A stretch of DNA of 64,000 bases from Vreelandella olivaria (GCA_004295565.1 AP019416.1:2294001-2358000); one strand, 5' to 3'; positions 45,440 to 56,409 are shown, counted from the first letter of the stretch. Notes: generated by a model not told the origin, from the sequence alone. Numbers and translations: made by a program.

Positions 45440-47037
45440 TGGCTTTGTCGGTACCTTACCAAGCACCGGACGAGAAGATTTTTGGCCGCCTTGCCAGCGA
45501 ACTGGTGGCTGAGCTTCCCGAGCGGCTCAGCACCCGCGTGCTTGAAAATGCCAAACGTATGGGTGACCAACCTGCCATTGTGGATGGCAGCGTGCGCTGG
45601 AGCTATGCGGAGCTTGGCCAGGAAATATATGCAGCCTGCAGTTGGTTAACTGCGATGGGGATTCGCCCCGGTGACCGTATAATGACGGTAAGTGAAAACT
45701 GCCGCGCGCTGGTCGTGCTGCTGCTGGCCGCCAGTGAATTGGATGTTTGGGTAGCGATTGTCAACTCGCGCTTGTCGGCACAGGAAGTTGACCTGATTCA
45801 GGGCAACTGCCTACCCCGGCGAGTGTTCTACACTTGCGATGCCTCGCCAGATGCTTGCCTGCACGCCGAGCGCCATGCCGCCGACCGCTACCAGCACCCT
45901 CAGTTAGGAGGGCTGGCGATTTCACCACTCTACGACAGTGAACCCGAACCGGTATACGCCAGCGGTGCCGAACAGGTGGCGGCGATGATCTACACCTCAG
46001 GCACTACCGGAACACCCAAAGGGGTAATGCTGACCCACCGTGGCATCCTCTATATCGCCTCGATTTCAGGTGGCATGCGTCATTTAAGCGAAGGACAGCG
46101 GGTGTATGGCGTACTGCCCATGTCTCACGTGTTTGGCCTCTCTTCGGTATGCATGGGGTCGCTCTATAATGGCGCCTGCCTGTATACCGTGCCGCGCTTC
46201 GAGGCAGCGCTAATGCTTGAGACGTTAAAGCAGGAGCGAATTACCGTGCTCCAGGGCGTGCCGGCGATGTATGCCCGGGCATTAGAGTTTTTAAAACGTG
46301 AGCAGCGCACCCTGGAAGCGCCTGAGCTGATTTACATGTCTGCGGGTGGCTCGCCGCTGGATAGCGATACCAAAAACCGAGTGGAAGCGGCCTTTGGGCT
46401 CACCCTGCATAACGGTTATGGCCTGACTGAGGCCAGCCCTACCATTAGCCAGACCCGCATTGATGACCGCCATAGCAACAGTACCGTTGGCCGGGTGTTG
46501 CCGCTGCTTGAGTACCGCTTGGAGCCTCTGGGTGATAGCGGCAGCTCCGAGCAGCCCGGCGATGAAGTGGGTGAGCTATGGGTGCGCACCCAATATTATG
46601 AAAGGCTACTTCCGTCAGCCGGAAGCTACCCGCGCCACGCTAACCGAAGAGGGTTGGCTCAACACCGGCGATATTGCCAAACTCGATCACGACGATCAGC
46701 TCTATATTGTGGGGCGTAGTAAGGAGCTGATTATCCGCTCGGGCTTCAATATCTACCCACCGGATGTGGAAGCGGTGATCAATGAGCATCCCGCGGTCAC
46801 GCTTACCGCTGTGGTGGGTCGTCAAATCGCCGGGAATGAAGAAGTGGTGGCGTTTGTGCAGTGCGAACCGGGTGTTGACGTTGATATGGCGGAGTTAAAA
46901 GCATTTATCGCCGAGCGATTGGCCCCTATAAGCGGCCCACCCAAATTGTCTTAATGGATACCTTACCTTCCACCGCCAGCGGTAAAATACTAAAAGGGCG
47001 GTTGCGGGATTTAGCTCAGCAGGAGAGCGCTTCATGA
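45439..47037 (+). CDS. AMP-dependent acyl-CoA synthetase/ligase
   Basis: This adenylate-forming enzyme activates a carboxylic acid to its CoA thioester. The phosphate loop is MIYTSGTTGTPKGVMLTHRG, followed by HNGYGLTEASPTISQTR, EGWLNTGDIAKLD, GRSKELIIRSGFNIYPPDVE and the catalytic Lys region TASGKILKGRLRD. Breaks near 46593 and 46928 are repaired to about 533 residues. The stop overlaps the thioesterase ATG in an ATGA. It should provide the first CoA intermediate for the neighbouring beta-oxidation enzymes; the acid is not identifiable from sequence alone. Confidence 0.88.
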
Positions 47038-47504
47038 GCCCTTCGCAAGTAGATACTCCCGATACGCCTCAACAAGCACTTATGGGCTATCACGAGTTGC
47101 TGGGTATGCAGGTGGTGGAGTGGCAACAGGGCCGTGCCGTAGTTGAGCTCACTATCGAGCCCAAGCACTTAAACCGCAGCGGCAATGTTCACGGCGGCGT
47201 ATTGGCTTCGATGCTGGATAGCGCTTTAAGCCTTGCCGGTCTGCACTGCGATGTACCGGGCAATATTCGACGGGGAATGACGCTGTCACTCACCACGACC
47301 TTTGTGGGCCCCGCCCGGCAAGGTGTGTTGAAGGCAACAGGCACGGTTCGCGGCGGCGGGCAGAAAACCTATATGAGCAGCGGTGAGATAGTCGATGAGC
47401 AGGGCAGCTTAGTGGCCATGGGAGAAGGCTCCTTTCGGCGTCGCAGTGGCAGTGAATCGACAGAGGGATTTCCAGAAAATAAACCCAGGGAGCCAACTGA
47501 GTGA
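47034..47504 (+). CDS. PaaI-like hotdog-fold acyl-CoA thioesterase
   Basis: This is a 156-residue single hotdog protein, frame intact. The diagnostic segment is NRSGNVHGGVLASMLDSALS (HGG motif with Asp as catalytic acid further along), followed by SLTTTFVGPARQGVLKATGT. Such enzymes release CoA from stalled or dead-end thioesters in ring- and fatty-acid catabolism. It overlaps the ligase gene by four bases and the next membrane-protein gene by four (GTGA), so it belongs to a tightly coupled operon. Confidence 0.85.
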   Translation: MSPSQVDTPDTPQQALMGYHELLGMQVVEWQQGRAVVELTIEPKHLNRSGNVHGGVLASMLDSALSLAGLHCDVPGNIRRGMTLSLTTTFVGPARQGVLKATGTVRGGGQKTYMSSGEIVDEQGSLVAMGEGSFRRRSGSESTEGFPENKPREPTE

Positions 47505-48886
47505 GCCCAGCCCGCCTGCGGGTCTCGCTGTTACTGCTGGTCACCCTGGCAACGCTGTTTCATCTGGTGGTCGGTAGCCTGTTTTGGCAAGCCGTCGGCA
47601 TTGCCGCGCTGGCGCTCTATCTATTAACGCTTGCTGGCAAGCTAACGCGGATGGCCAAAGGGTTACTGCTAGTCGCGGTGATAGTATCGCTGCTAGCGCT
47701 CTGGCGTTCACCAAACCCAAGCCAACTGCTGTTTGAAGCCAGTGGACGTTTTGCGTTTTTGCGACCTTTGTGGTGGCGTTGAGCATGCTACGTTTGCCTG
47801 CCTACCGTTCACGCCTGGTGCGCCGCTGTGGGCAAAGCATGCTGCTCCAACCGCCTAGCCGCCGCTACCCGATTTTATCGCTCGGTTCTGCGCTGTTTGG
47901 CATTATTCTCAATATTGGCGTGCTTAACTTATTTGCCGCCATGATTGAGAAGAGTAACACCTAGGGGCGGCCCAAGGGCGTGCCTGGGTTCGAGAAGCCC
48001 GTCAGCGGCGCATGATGCTGGCGCTGCTGCGCGGGTTTTCACTGGCGCCGCTTATTTCGCCCATGGGTATCGGTGTTGCCGTCGTACTGTCGAGCCTTCC
48101 CAGGTCACTTGGCTTGAGCTTGCGCCGTATATTTTGGGCGCGGCTGTGCTGATTTTTCTGGCGGGCTGGGCGGTAGATTTTCTCACCGGCCCACATCCAC
48201 CTGCCAATAAAGCCCCGGTAGCTGCCCCTTCGTTACGCCCGTTGTCTCAGTTCAGCGTGTTGCTGCTATGGATTGTGGCACTGGTGTTTAGCCTTGCCTT
48301 GCTATTAGAGCTGCGCTTACCCATTGCCGCGCTGTTAGGTGCGCCCACAGGGGCGCTGATTTGGCTTGCCTGGCAGCGGCGCAGGCTTGGCTTCGGCGGG
48401 CTGCCTGCCGCGGTTAGCGCGGTGCATCGTCAGTTGCCATGGCTGCTTTCGCCCAGTGGCAATGAAATCGTGGTACTGGGGGCAGCGGGCTACTTGGGGC
48501 ACTTATGCGTTGGACTGGTAGACACTCAGCAGTTGGCGCCACTATTAACGGTGTTGAACCCGTGGGGCGCTTTCAATGCCGTGCTGGCGATGCTGATGGT
48601 GGTGGGGCTGGCCCAGGTAGGTGTTAATCCTATCGTCACGGTAACGCTGTTGGTAGGGCTGCTACCGCAGTTAGCCATTGAGGGGCTAACGCCTGCGCTG
48701 ATAGGGGCATCGCTGATGGTGGGCTGGGCGCTGGCGCTGATGTCGTCGCCGATGACCGCATCAATGCTGATTCTGTCCCGATTTACCGGTGTACCCGCCA
48801 CGCGTATCGGCTACCGCTGGAACGGCAGATTTCTGGTCGCCTCGATTCCGCTATTGGCAGCGTGGTTTGTATGGGCACCCTTTTAA
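47501..48886 (+). CDS. Polytopic membrane protein, possible transporter of unknown family
   Basis: The protein has ten or more predicted membrane helices, for example LRVSLLLLVTLATLFHLVVG, ILSLGSALFGIILNIGVLNL, LLLWIVALVFSLALLLELRL and GLAQVGVNPIVTVTLLVGLL. Glycine- and proline-bearing segments such as PMGIGVAVVLSSLP and SSPMTASMLILSRFTGVPA are reminiscent of ion or carboxylate transporters, but I do not recognise the family. The start is GTG 47501, overlapping the thioesterase stop. Breaks near 47760 and 47965 are repaired to about 461 residues. As last gene of the ligase operon it may move the same substrate. Confidence 0.6.
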
Positions 48887-48960
48887 GGGGGGCAAGAATG
48901 CGGAAGCGCTTGACCTTTGTGCGGTGTTTTTTAATGTCCTTGTTATAAAGTGAAATAAAA

Positions 48961-48975
48961 TTCTGCTATGCAAAA
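48961..48975. promoter_or_regulatory. Candidate operator site 4 before etfB, TTCTGC-TAT-GCAAAA
   Basis: This near-palindrome (one mismatch to the perfect form) lies 55 bases upstream of etfB and is followed by ATTAAGG, as site 3 is followed by ATTAAAG. It joins the etfBA operon to the same putative regulon. Confidence 0.6.
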
Positions 48976-49029
48976 TTAAGGCATGGTTAAAGCAAGATTA
49001 AATATTTTAAATCGCCAGGAGCACGCCAT

Positions 49030-49779
49030 ATGAAAGTACTCGTCGCGGTGAAACGCGTCATCGACTATAACGTCAAAATCCGCGTTAAGGCGGATCATTC
49101 GGACGTCGATCTCACCAACGTCAAAATGGCCATGAACCCCTTCTGCGAAATTGCCGTGGAAGAGGCGGTGCGCCTCAAAGAGAAGGGCGTCGCCACGGAA
49201 GTGGTCGCCGTCACGGTAGGCCCCAAGGCCGCCCAAGAGCAGCTGCGTACCGCGCTGGCCCTGGGGGCAGACCGCGCCATCCATATCGAAACCGACGAGC
49301 GCGCCGAATCCCTGGCCGTGGCCAAGCTGTTGGCCAAAGTGGTCGAAGAGGAGCAGCCGGGGTTGGTGGTGCTGGGCAAGCAAGCCATCGACACCGACAA
49401 CAACCAGACCGGCCAAATGCTCGCCGCGCTGACCGGCCTGCCCCAGGGCACATTTGCGTCAGAAGTGGCGGTCGACGGCGACAAGGTCAATGTCACCCGT
49501 GAAATCGACGGCGGTCTGCAAACCATTGCCCTCACGCTGCCGGCGATTGTCACCACCGACCTGCGCTTGAACGAGCCGCGCTACGCCAAGCTGCCCGATA
49601 TCATGAAGGCCAAGAAAAAGCCGCTGGATGTCAAAACCCCCGCCGATTACGGCGTCGAGGTGGCCTCTAAGGTGAGCCTGTTGAAAGTCGAATCCCCCGC
49701 CGAGCGCAAGGGTGGTGTCAAGGTCGCCTCGGTAGACGAGCTGATCGACAAACTGAAAAACGAAGCCAAAGTTCTTTAA
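49030..49779 (+). CDS. etfB: Electron transfer flavoprotein beta subunit
   Basis: ETF accepts electrons from acyl-CoA dehydrogenases and passes them to ETF-ubiquinone oxidoreductase. This is a 249-residue intact frame: [20 protein letters not shown] at the start, [18 protein letters not shown], the AMP/FAD-associated [20 protein letters not shown], and [20 protein letters not shown], the conserved recognition region. A GCCAGGAGCACGCC leader with AGGAG precedes the ATG. Codon use is GC-richer than its neighbours, as expected for strongly expressed genes. It is followed by etfA. Confidence 0.95.
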   Translation: MKVLVAVKRVIDYNVKIRVKADHSDVDLTNVKMAMNPFCEIAVEEAVRLKEKGVATEVVAVTVGPKAAQEQLRTALALGADRAIHIETDERAESLAVAKLLAKVVEEEQPGLVVLGKQAIDTDNNQTGQMLAALTGLPQGTFASEVAVDGDKVNVTREIDGGLQTIALTLPAIVTTDLRLNEPRYAKLPDIMKAKKKPLDVKTPADYGVEVASKVSLLKVESPAERKGGVKVASVDELIDKLKNEAKVL

Positions 49780-49834
49780 GGTCGGTGAGTTACCAACCGT
49801 ACTTTAGGTATGCGCTTTGAAAGGAGCTGATTTT

Positions 49835-50759
49835 ATGAGCATTTTGGTACTTGCCGACCTACATGAAGGCCAACTGGTCGGCGCCACTGCCCACGTGGTG
49901 GCGGCCGCCCAAGCCATCGGTGGCGATATTGATATTCTGGTGGCCGGTGAAGGCGTTCAGGCCGCCGCCGAAGCGGCCGCCAAACTCGATGGCGTGAGCA
50001 AAGTGCGCGTTGCGGATAATGCCGTTTACGCCCACCAACTGGCCGAGCCCATGGGCGCGCTACTGGTCGAACTGGCCGATGGCTACACCCACGTGCTGGC
50101 CAGCGCCTCCACCACCGGCAAAACGTACTGCCGCGTTTAGCGGCGCTTAAAGACGTCAGCCAGTTGTCGGACGTTATCGCCGTGGAGAGCGCCGATACCT
50201 TCAAGCGCCCGATCTACGCCGGTAATGCTATTGCCACGGTGAAAAGCGATGATGCACTCAAGGTCATCACCGTGCGTTCCACCGGCTTTGACGCAGTCGG
50301 TACCAGCGGCAGCGCGACGACTGAAGCGGTCGATGTGGTGGTTGACAACAGCCAGTCCAGCTTTGTTAAAGAGGAGCTGGCGCAGTCAGACCGTCCTGAA
50401 CTGGGTGGCGCCAAAGTAGTCATCTCCGGTGGTCGTGGTATGGGCAACGGCGAAAACTTCAAGCTACTCGACGGCATTGCCGACAAGCTGGGGCTGCCAT
50501 CGGTGCTTCCAGGGCCGCGGTCGACGCAGGCTTTGTACCCAACGATATGCAGGTCGGTCAGACCGGTAAGATCGTCGCCCCGGATCTGTATATCGCCGTG
50601 GGCATTTCCGGTGCTATCCAGCACCTAGCGGGCATGAAGGACTCCAAGGTGATCGTCGCCATCAACAAAGACGACGAAGCACCGATCTTCCAGGTGGCGG
50701 ATTACGGCCTGGTGGGAGATCTGTTTGAGATCCTGCCAGAGCTTGAGAGCAAGTTGTAA
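49835..50759 (+). CDS. etfA: Electron transfer flavoprotein alpha subunit
   Basis: This is the FAD-binding subunit of ETF. It starts [20 protein letters not shown] at ATG 49835 after AAGGAG. The C-terminal FAD domain shows [39 protein letters not shown] and [20 protein letters not shown]. Breaks near 50122 and 50515 are repaired to about 309 residues, normal. It lies 55 bases after etfB in the same operon. A dedicated ETF inside the island suits the three acyl-CoA dehydrogenases encoded around it, though it may be the cell's general ETF. Confidence 0.94.
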
Positions 50760-50920
50760 GAGAGTTTTAGAGGCTCAGGAAGAGGGTCGGGGGCAGCCCA
50801 AAGCGGGGTTATTCGCCATGGATGGCGAATTTAGCGTCCAGGGAGGGATTTACAGCGCCCCGCGGCGGGTTGTGCCCGATCCGGTACCACTCTTCGATAA
50901 TAACAACCAGCGAGTTGCCC

Positions 50921-51877
50921 ATGCTAACGCGCCTAACCGCTTCATTAACGCTGCCGGTGATCGGTTCACCCATGTTTATCGTCTCCGGGCCAGAACTGGT
51001 GATTGCCCAGTGCCAAGCGGGTATTCTGGGGCTTTCCCGCGCTCAACGCCCGACCTGCCAACGTATTACGTGATTGGCTACAGCAGATCACTCAAACCCT
51101 GGCCGACTATGACGCGCAGCACCCCGAACAACCCTCAGCGCCCTTTGCGGTGAACCAAATCGTGCATCCCACCAATGATCGTCTAGAGCACGACGTCGCG
51201 CTATGTGCCGAGTTCAAGGTGCCGCTGGTCATCACTAGTCTGCATGCGCCTAATCAAGTGGTGGAACAGGTGCATGCCTATGGCGGGCTGGTTTTTCATG
51301 ATGTCACCACGCTACGCCATGCCAAGAAAGCGATTGATGCTGGCGTGGATGGCTTAATATTGGTTTGCCACGGGGCGGGCGGCCATGCCGGGCGGTTAAA
51401 CCCCTTGCGTTTGTAGCTGAGGTGAGACGCTTTTACGATGGCCCGTTGGTGCTGGCGGGGGCGATTACTAGAGGCGAACAGATTGTTGCCGCCCAGGCGC
51501 TGGGGGTGGACTTGGTGTATATGGGCACGCGCTTTATCGCCACCCAAGAGGCAAACGCCCAAGCGGCCTATAAACAGATGGTGCTGGACGCAGCGGCAGG
51601 CGATATTGTCTATACCAACCTGTTTACCGGCGTGCACGGTAACTACCTACGACAAAGTATCGAGCAGGCGGGATTAGATCCAGATGCGCTGCCTGAAGGC
51701 GATAAAGCCTCTATGCGCTATGGCTCAGGGGGGGAGCAGTAAGGCAAAAGCGTGGCGGGATATCTGGGGGCGGGGCAGGGCGTAGGCGCTATTGCCTCTA
51801 TGCACAGCGTGGCCGAAGAAGTGGCCACGCTGCGCCAGGATTACCAGAAAGCGCTGGATCATTTACGGCGGCTTTGA
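50921..51877 (+). CDS. Nitronate monooxygenase / 2-nitropropane dioxygenase-like flavoprotein
   Basis: This is an FMN TIM-barrel enzyme. The start MLTRLTASLTLPVIGSPMFI, HDVTTLRHAKKAIDAGVDGL with CHGAGGHAGRLNPL, and GAITRGEQIVAAQALGVDLV plus MGTRFIATQEANA are family hallmarks. Relatives oxidise nitronates, but many, like FabK-type or P3N-independent members in acyl-CoA clusters, have unassigned activity. Breaks near 51025, 51405 and 51730 are repaired; the C-terminal KAWRDIWGAGQGVGAIASMH confirms the last repair. Length is about 319 residues. Its 3' end overlaps the convergent enoyl-CoA hydratase by 19 bases. Confidence 0.83.
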
Positions 51878-52637
51878 CGAAACGCCGCCACTTGCGCGTG
51901 AAAATCTTCCGACGCTTTGCACTGATCTTGAAGCTCGCCCTCTAATTGCATCGTGTCATTTAGCGAGCGCTGTGCGGCTTCACGCAGGGCGCGCTTGGTA
52001 GCGCTTAATGCTTGGGGCGACTGTGCGACCAGCGCTTGGGCCAGTGAACGCGCCTCCGCTAGCACTTGGCTATCTTCGACAACCCGGTTGGCCAAGCCCA
52101 GCGTCACGCATTGCTCTGCCGAAATGGGGGTCGCTAGGGCAGCCATTTCAAATGCCTGGGCATGGCCAAGCTGGCGTACCAGATGCCAGCAGGCGCCGCC
52201 GTCAGGGATGAGCCCAATATTGATAAAGGCAAGCTTGAGATAAGCGGAGCGGCCCATCACCACCATATCGCTGGCCAGAACATAGGAAACACCGATGCCC
52301 GCAGCTGCACCGCTAACCGCTGCAATCACCGGCTTATTCATTGCCATTAAACTGCGCAGGGCGGGCAGAAAGAGTGTTTCCAGCCGTTCGCTGGCGGGCT
52401 GAGACGTCGCCTTCTCAAACTCTGCCAGGTCAGCGCCGCCGCAAAATGCACTACCTTCACCGCACAGAATCACACAACGAACTTGCTCATTGTCCGCCAC
52501 CCCGCCAGCGCCTCATTGAGTGCCAGGGCGGTGGCTTCATTCAGCGCATTGCGTACTTCGGGGCGTGCAATGGCCACTTCGACGATACCGTTTTCAATAG
52601 CGCTGACAGTCACTAACTCGCCGCAGTAATCTGGCAT
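51859..52637 (-). CDS. Enoyl-CoA hydratase/isomerase family protein
   Basis: This is a crotonase-fold enzyme of about 259 residues. The first oxyanion loop is CGEGSAFCGGADLAEFEKAT, the second AAVSGAAAGIGVSYVLASDM, with FINIGLIPDGGACWHLVRQL and AEQCVTLGLANRVVED beyond. It starts MPDYCGELVTVSAIENGIVE at 52637. A missing G near 52501 is the only break. The residue pattern near the usual catalytic Glu (IGLIPDGG) has Asp, as in PaaG-type isomerases, so it may be an isomerase rather than a hydratase. It is the last gene of the minus-strand TRAP/acyl-CoA operon. Confidence 0.86.
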
Positions 52638-52673
52638 GTATCGCTCCGTTATTAGCTTTTTCAGGCAACGCTC

Positions 52674-53793
52674 TCAGGCAGCCTTCAATAGCTCGCTGAC
52701 TGTTTCAAGGTGATAGTCGCTGTCGCCCAGGTAGTGATCGAACATTACCAGATGCTTGGCGTAGTTAGCGACATAGCACTCTTCGGTCATACCCATCGCC
52801 CCATGCAGCTGGATCGCCTGTTCGGCAATAAAGCGAGCCGATTCGCCGCAGTAGGCTTTGGCCGCGGCAATTTTGTAATCCCGTTCGCTGGCAGCTAGTG
52901 CGAGGCTAGTGGCGGCTAAAATCGCCATGGAGCGGGACTGCTCCAGATGCAGGTGCATATCTACCATACGGTGCTGAAGCGCCTGGAAGGTAGATAGCGG
53001 CAGGCCAAACTGTTTACGCTCTTTTAGATAGGCCAGGGTTTGGTCGCAGGCCTCCTCCATTGCGCCGATAGCTTGGGCGCAGAGCGCTGCCCGGCCAAGG
53101 GCGAGTACCTCCGCCAGCGCATTGCTGGCATCTTCACTCAGGCAGTTGGCTGGCGGCAGCGTGACGTTGTCCAGGGTCAGATCACCGGCGGGTTGGTCGT
53201 CGATTGTGCGATATAAGTGCGACGATGTGCCCGGTGTACCCGCTGGCACAATAAATAACCCTAGTTTGCCGTTAGCTAATCGAGCGCTGACCAGCGTAGC
53301 CGCAGCGGCTTCAAGGTTCAGCACCACGTCTTTTCTACCGGTTAGCTGCCATTGGCCGTCTTGCTGGGTAGCTTGGGTAGTTACCGTAAATGCGTCGTAG
53401 CGGGCACCAATCTCCTGCCAGGCAAACGCTAACTGATGCTCGCCCTCTAGCAGTGGGGCTAGCCACTGGGCTTGCTGCTCGCTGTTGGCGGTAACGGCCA
53501 GCAGTTGGCCGGGCAGCACCAGGCCAGCCAGATACGGCTCGGGCACTAAGCCGCGTCCCAATGCCTGCATAATAATCATCAGGTCGGTGCCATCGCCGCC
53601 TAGCCCGCCCACGTCTTCGCTGAAGGGCATATGCAGCAAACCCAGCTCGGCAAAGGTGCGCCATAGTGCAGAAGAGCCGTTTGGAGCAGCGGCCAGCATA
53701 GCGCGGCGCTGCTCGGGGGAAAACCTGGTCAGCCACCAAGCGGGTGAGCGTCTCTTCGAGCATGCGCTGCTCGTCGGTTAAAGCAAAATCCAT
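52674..53793 (-). CDS. Acyl-CoA dehydrogenase, PimD-like small partner
   Basis: This acyl-CoA dehydrogenase-family protein starts MDFALTDEQRMLEETLTRLV at 53793. Features are LGLLHMPFSEDVGGLGGDGT, a middle domain that departs from standard family members, YLKERKQFGLPLSTFQALQH, and IQLHGAMGMTEECYVANYAK at the end. This divergent type usually acts with a second acyl-CoA dehydrogenase subunit, as in the PimC/PimD pair for pimeloyl-CoA. One break near 53700 is repaired to about 373 residues. It starts 7 bases after its partner. Pair identity is inferred from order and sequence style. Confidence 0.8.
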
Positions 53794-53800
53794 GCTGACC

Positions 53801-54988
53801 TCACATGTTTAAAATGGTTTTGGCGACGATACTTTTTGTATTTCATTGGCGCCGCCATAAATCGACAGCTTGCGACGATTGAAGTACTGAGCGCTGGCGG
53901 CGGCGCTGGGCGCGGTCGTCATCCAGGCTGTCGTCGCCATGCAGGAAGTCGGGAAAGAACGGCAGCGCAGCAGGGCCTAGGGCGCGCCGGGTAAGCTCAC
54001 TTAGCTCCTGGCGAAGCTCTGAGCCACGTACTTTCAGCAGTGAGCTTTCTGCGCCGGGTACGCCGCCATCCCGGGCTGCGGCAATCACGCGCAGGTTGGT
54101 CACTTCCAGCGCCATCAGTTCAAGCTCTGCTTTGACAACACGGTGGCGAAAGCTGGGCAACTCCAGCAGCGGTTTACCGCGATGTTGAATCCTGCTCGCC
54201 AGGGACTTCAAGTGGCGCAGCGCCTGCTTGGCGTGACCAAGTCCGGCAATCCCGGTACGCTCATGGGTGAGCAGAAACTTAGCGCATGTCCAGCCCTGGC
54301 CCTCTTCCCCGACACGGTTTTCTACGGGAACGCGAACGTTGTCTAAAAGATTTCGTTAACTTCGTGGGCACCATCAAGGGTAATAATTGGCCGCACGGTG
54401 ATACCGGGGCTCTGCATATCGATCAGCAGAAAACTAATGCCCGCCTGCTTCTTGGCGTCTGGGTCGGTGCGCACCAGGCAGAACAGTTTATTGGCGTGCT
54501 GGCCCAGGGTCGTCCAGGTTTTCTGACCATTGACGATATAGTGGTCGCCATCACGCACGGCGCGGGTATTTAAACCCGCTAAATCAGACCAGCCCCGGGC
54601 TCTGAGTAGCCTTGGCACCACCAATCCTGATTGCTCAAAATGCGCGGCAGATAGTGCTGTTGCTGCTCGACACTGCCGAATTTCATGATGACGGGAGCCA
54701 CCATATTAACGCCGAAGGGAACGACCGTAGGCGCATGGGCCGCGGCGCACTCTTCGTCGAAAATATGCCGCTGTACCGGCCCCCAGCCTGGGCCGCCAAA
54801 CTCTTTGGCCAGTTAGAGGCTAGCCAGCCCTGTTCGCTGAGGATGTTCTGCCAGCGCAGGTGATCATCTGCACGCAGGTGGCGTCCTTGGCGTACGCGCT
54901 GGCTAATATCGCTGGGCAGTGCATCGGCTAGAAAGCGGCGTACCTGTTCGCGAAACGCCTGCTCTTCGGGGCTAAAGGTGAGGTTCAT
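53801..54988 (-). CDS. Acyl-CoA dehydrogenase, PimC-like large partner
   Basis: This is the larger member of a tandem acyl-CoA dehydrogenase pair. It starts MNLTFSPEEQAFREQVRRFL and continues LRWQNILSEQGWLASNWPK, NTRAVRDGDHYIVNGQKTWT and LFCLVRTDPDAKKQAGISFL; the end is YFNRRKLSIYGGANEIQKSI. At least five breaks (near 54800, 54720, 54620, 54345-54350 and 53840-53880) scatter it over several frames, repaired to about 396 residues. It begins 3 bases after the FadB-like gene. Resembles dehydrogenases for dicarboxylyl- or cyclic acyl-CoAs; substrate unproven. Confidence 0.8.
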
Positions 54989-54991
54989 GGG

Positions 54992-56409
54992 CTATACATC
55001 CTTAGCTGCAGTTGAGAGCGTGGCCTGGCGGTGCGGCCCACCTAAGTGACGCGGATAGCCAAACGCTTCCACCGCGAGCAAATCGAGGTCACTTTCCCGG
55101 TAGCAGAAGCCCTGTTCCGCCATAGTGACACTCACCTGTTCAAGCGCTGACTGCTTTTCACTGGTCGGGGCTTGCTGAATGGCGGCATGCATCGCACGAA
55201 GCATGCTTTTTTGGTGGCTGACCACGATGTTTAGACGCAACGCTTTAAGCGTCAGTGCGGCTCGCTGCTGAATAAGTGGTTCTGCGCTTACGTTGATTAG
55301 CTCTGCGATATGGCCGTTTTCAGCAATGATCAGGCTTAGCGCATTATCGCTGGAGCTGGCGCTGCCAATCTCTTCCAGTGCGATAACAGGGCAATTCGCG
55401 GGGGGAATCCTGAGTAGCCTTTGGCGCCAGTAGGCAAAGTTCGGTGGCCTCGTCGGGTGCGCTGGTTAAGCTAAAACCCGCCTTTGCGCGGCCTTTTGCA
55501 GGCGTTCAAAGAGCGGATGCTCACCAATCAGCGCAACATGTTTAAAAGCACTGGCTTTTTCAACGTCGGGCACCAGGTGGGGGCTGCGTGCGGCAAAAAA
55601 CAGATGAATAAGCCCGGCGCGCTGGGGCGAGTCCATACAGGCTAGAAACAGCTCCCGCTCGCGGCGCAATCCGGCCTCAAGTGATTCGGCTTCCACGCAG
55701 GCCTGAATCGCTTCGACAATGCGAAACGGCGAGAAAAGCGCAGGAGACTGTTGGTTAAGCCGATCCAACGTCGCAGTGATGGCCTGGTGATCCGCCGCCG
55801 GGGCAGGCAGTAGACCAGTGATACGGGCCGTTTGGGCGCCTGCCAACACTTGCTGGGCAGCGGTTAAACCCGCTTCAAGGGGCGTTTGAGCGTTGCTGAT
55901 AGCATCGATAATACCCGCCTCAAGCGCTTCTTCAGCCTCCACAAAGCGCCCACTGGTAATCATTTCTAGCGCGCGCTCAACGCCAACTAAGCGTGGTAAA
56001 CGTTGGGTGCCACCGGCGCCAGGCAGTAGGCCAAGTTTTACCTCTGGTAGCCCTACGCGTGTTCCTGCCAACGCGATTCGGTAGTGGCAACCGAGTGCCA
56101 CTTCAAACCGCCGCCCAGGGCCGTGCCGTGCAGGGCGGCGATCAGCGGTTTTGGGCAGGCTTCCAGGTGGGTAATCACATCGGGCAGCAAGGGAGCTTGA
56201 GGCGGCTTACCAAACTCACGGATATCCGCCCCGGCAATAAACGTGCGGCCATCGGCTAGCACGACCAGCGCTTTAGCGTTGGCGTCGGCAATACCCTCTT
56301 TGAGCGCGTTGACTAAGCCGCTGCGCACGGCGTGCCCCAAGGCATTAACCGGCGGGTTGTTAATTTGGATAACGCCTATATCACCGTGGCGCTGGTAGTG
56401 AACGGACAT
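54992..56409 (-). CDS. FadB-like protein: enoyl-CoA hydratase domain with degenerate dehydrogenase remnant
   Basis: The N-terminal 300 residues are a good enoyl-CoA hydratase: [59 protein letters not shown] and [20 protein letters not shown] with the catalytic Glu. In multifunctional FadB/PimF proteins a linker with [15 protein letters not shown] leads into an NAD Rossmann domain; here it is followed by [20 protein letters not shown] with no GxGxxG, and the protein ends about 150 residues later at TLSTAAKDV. Breaks near 56095, 55480 and 55410 are repaired to about 472 residues versus about 700 for the fusion. Its dehydrogenase step is probably done by the separate gene at 42552-44074. Confidence 0.78.

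Noticed and set aside
47006-47030. tRNA-like sequence GGGATTTAGCTCAGCAGGAG followed by AGCGC
   Set aside because: It matches a tRNA acceptor start and D-arm, but no anticodon arm, T-arm (GGTTCGAATCC-like) or closing acceptor strand follows. The bases encode the expected C-terminus of the acyl-CoA ligase (GRLRDLAQQESAS), so the likeness is chance.
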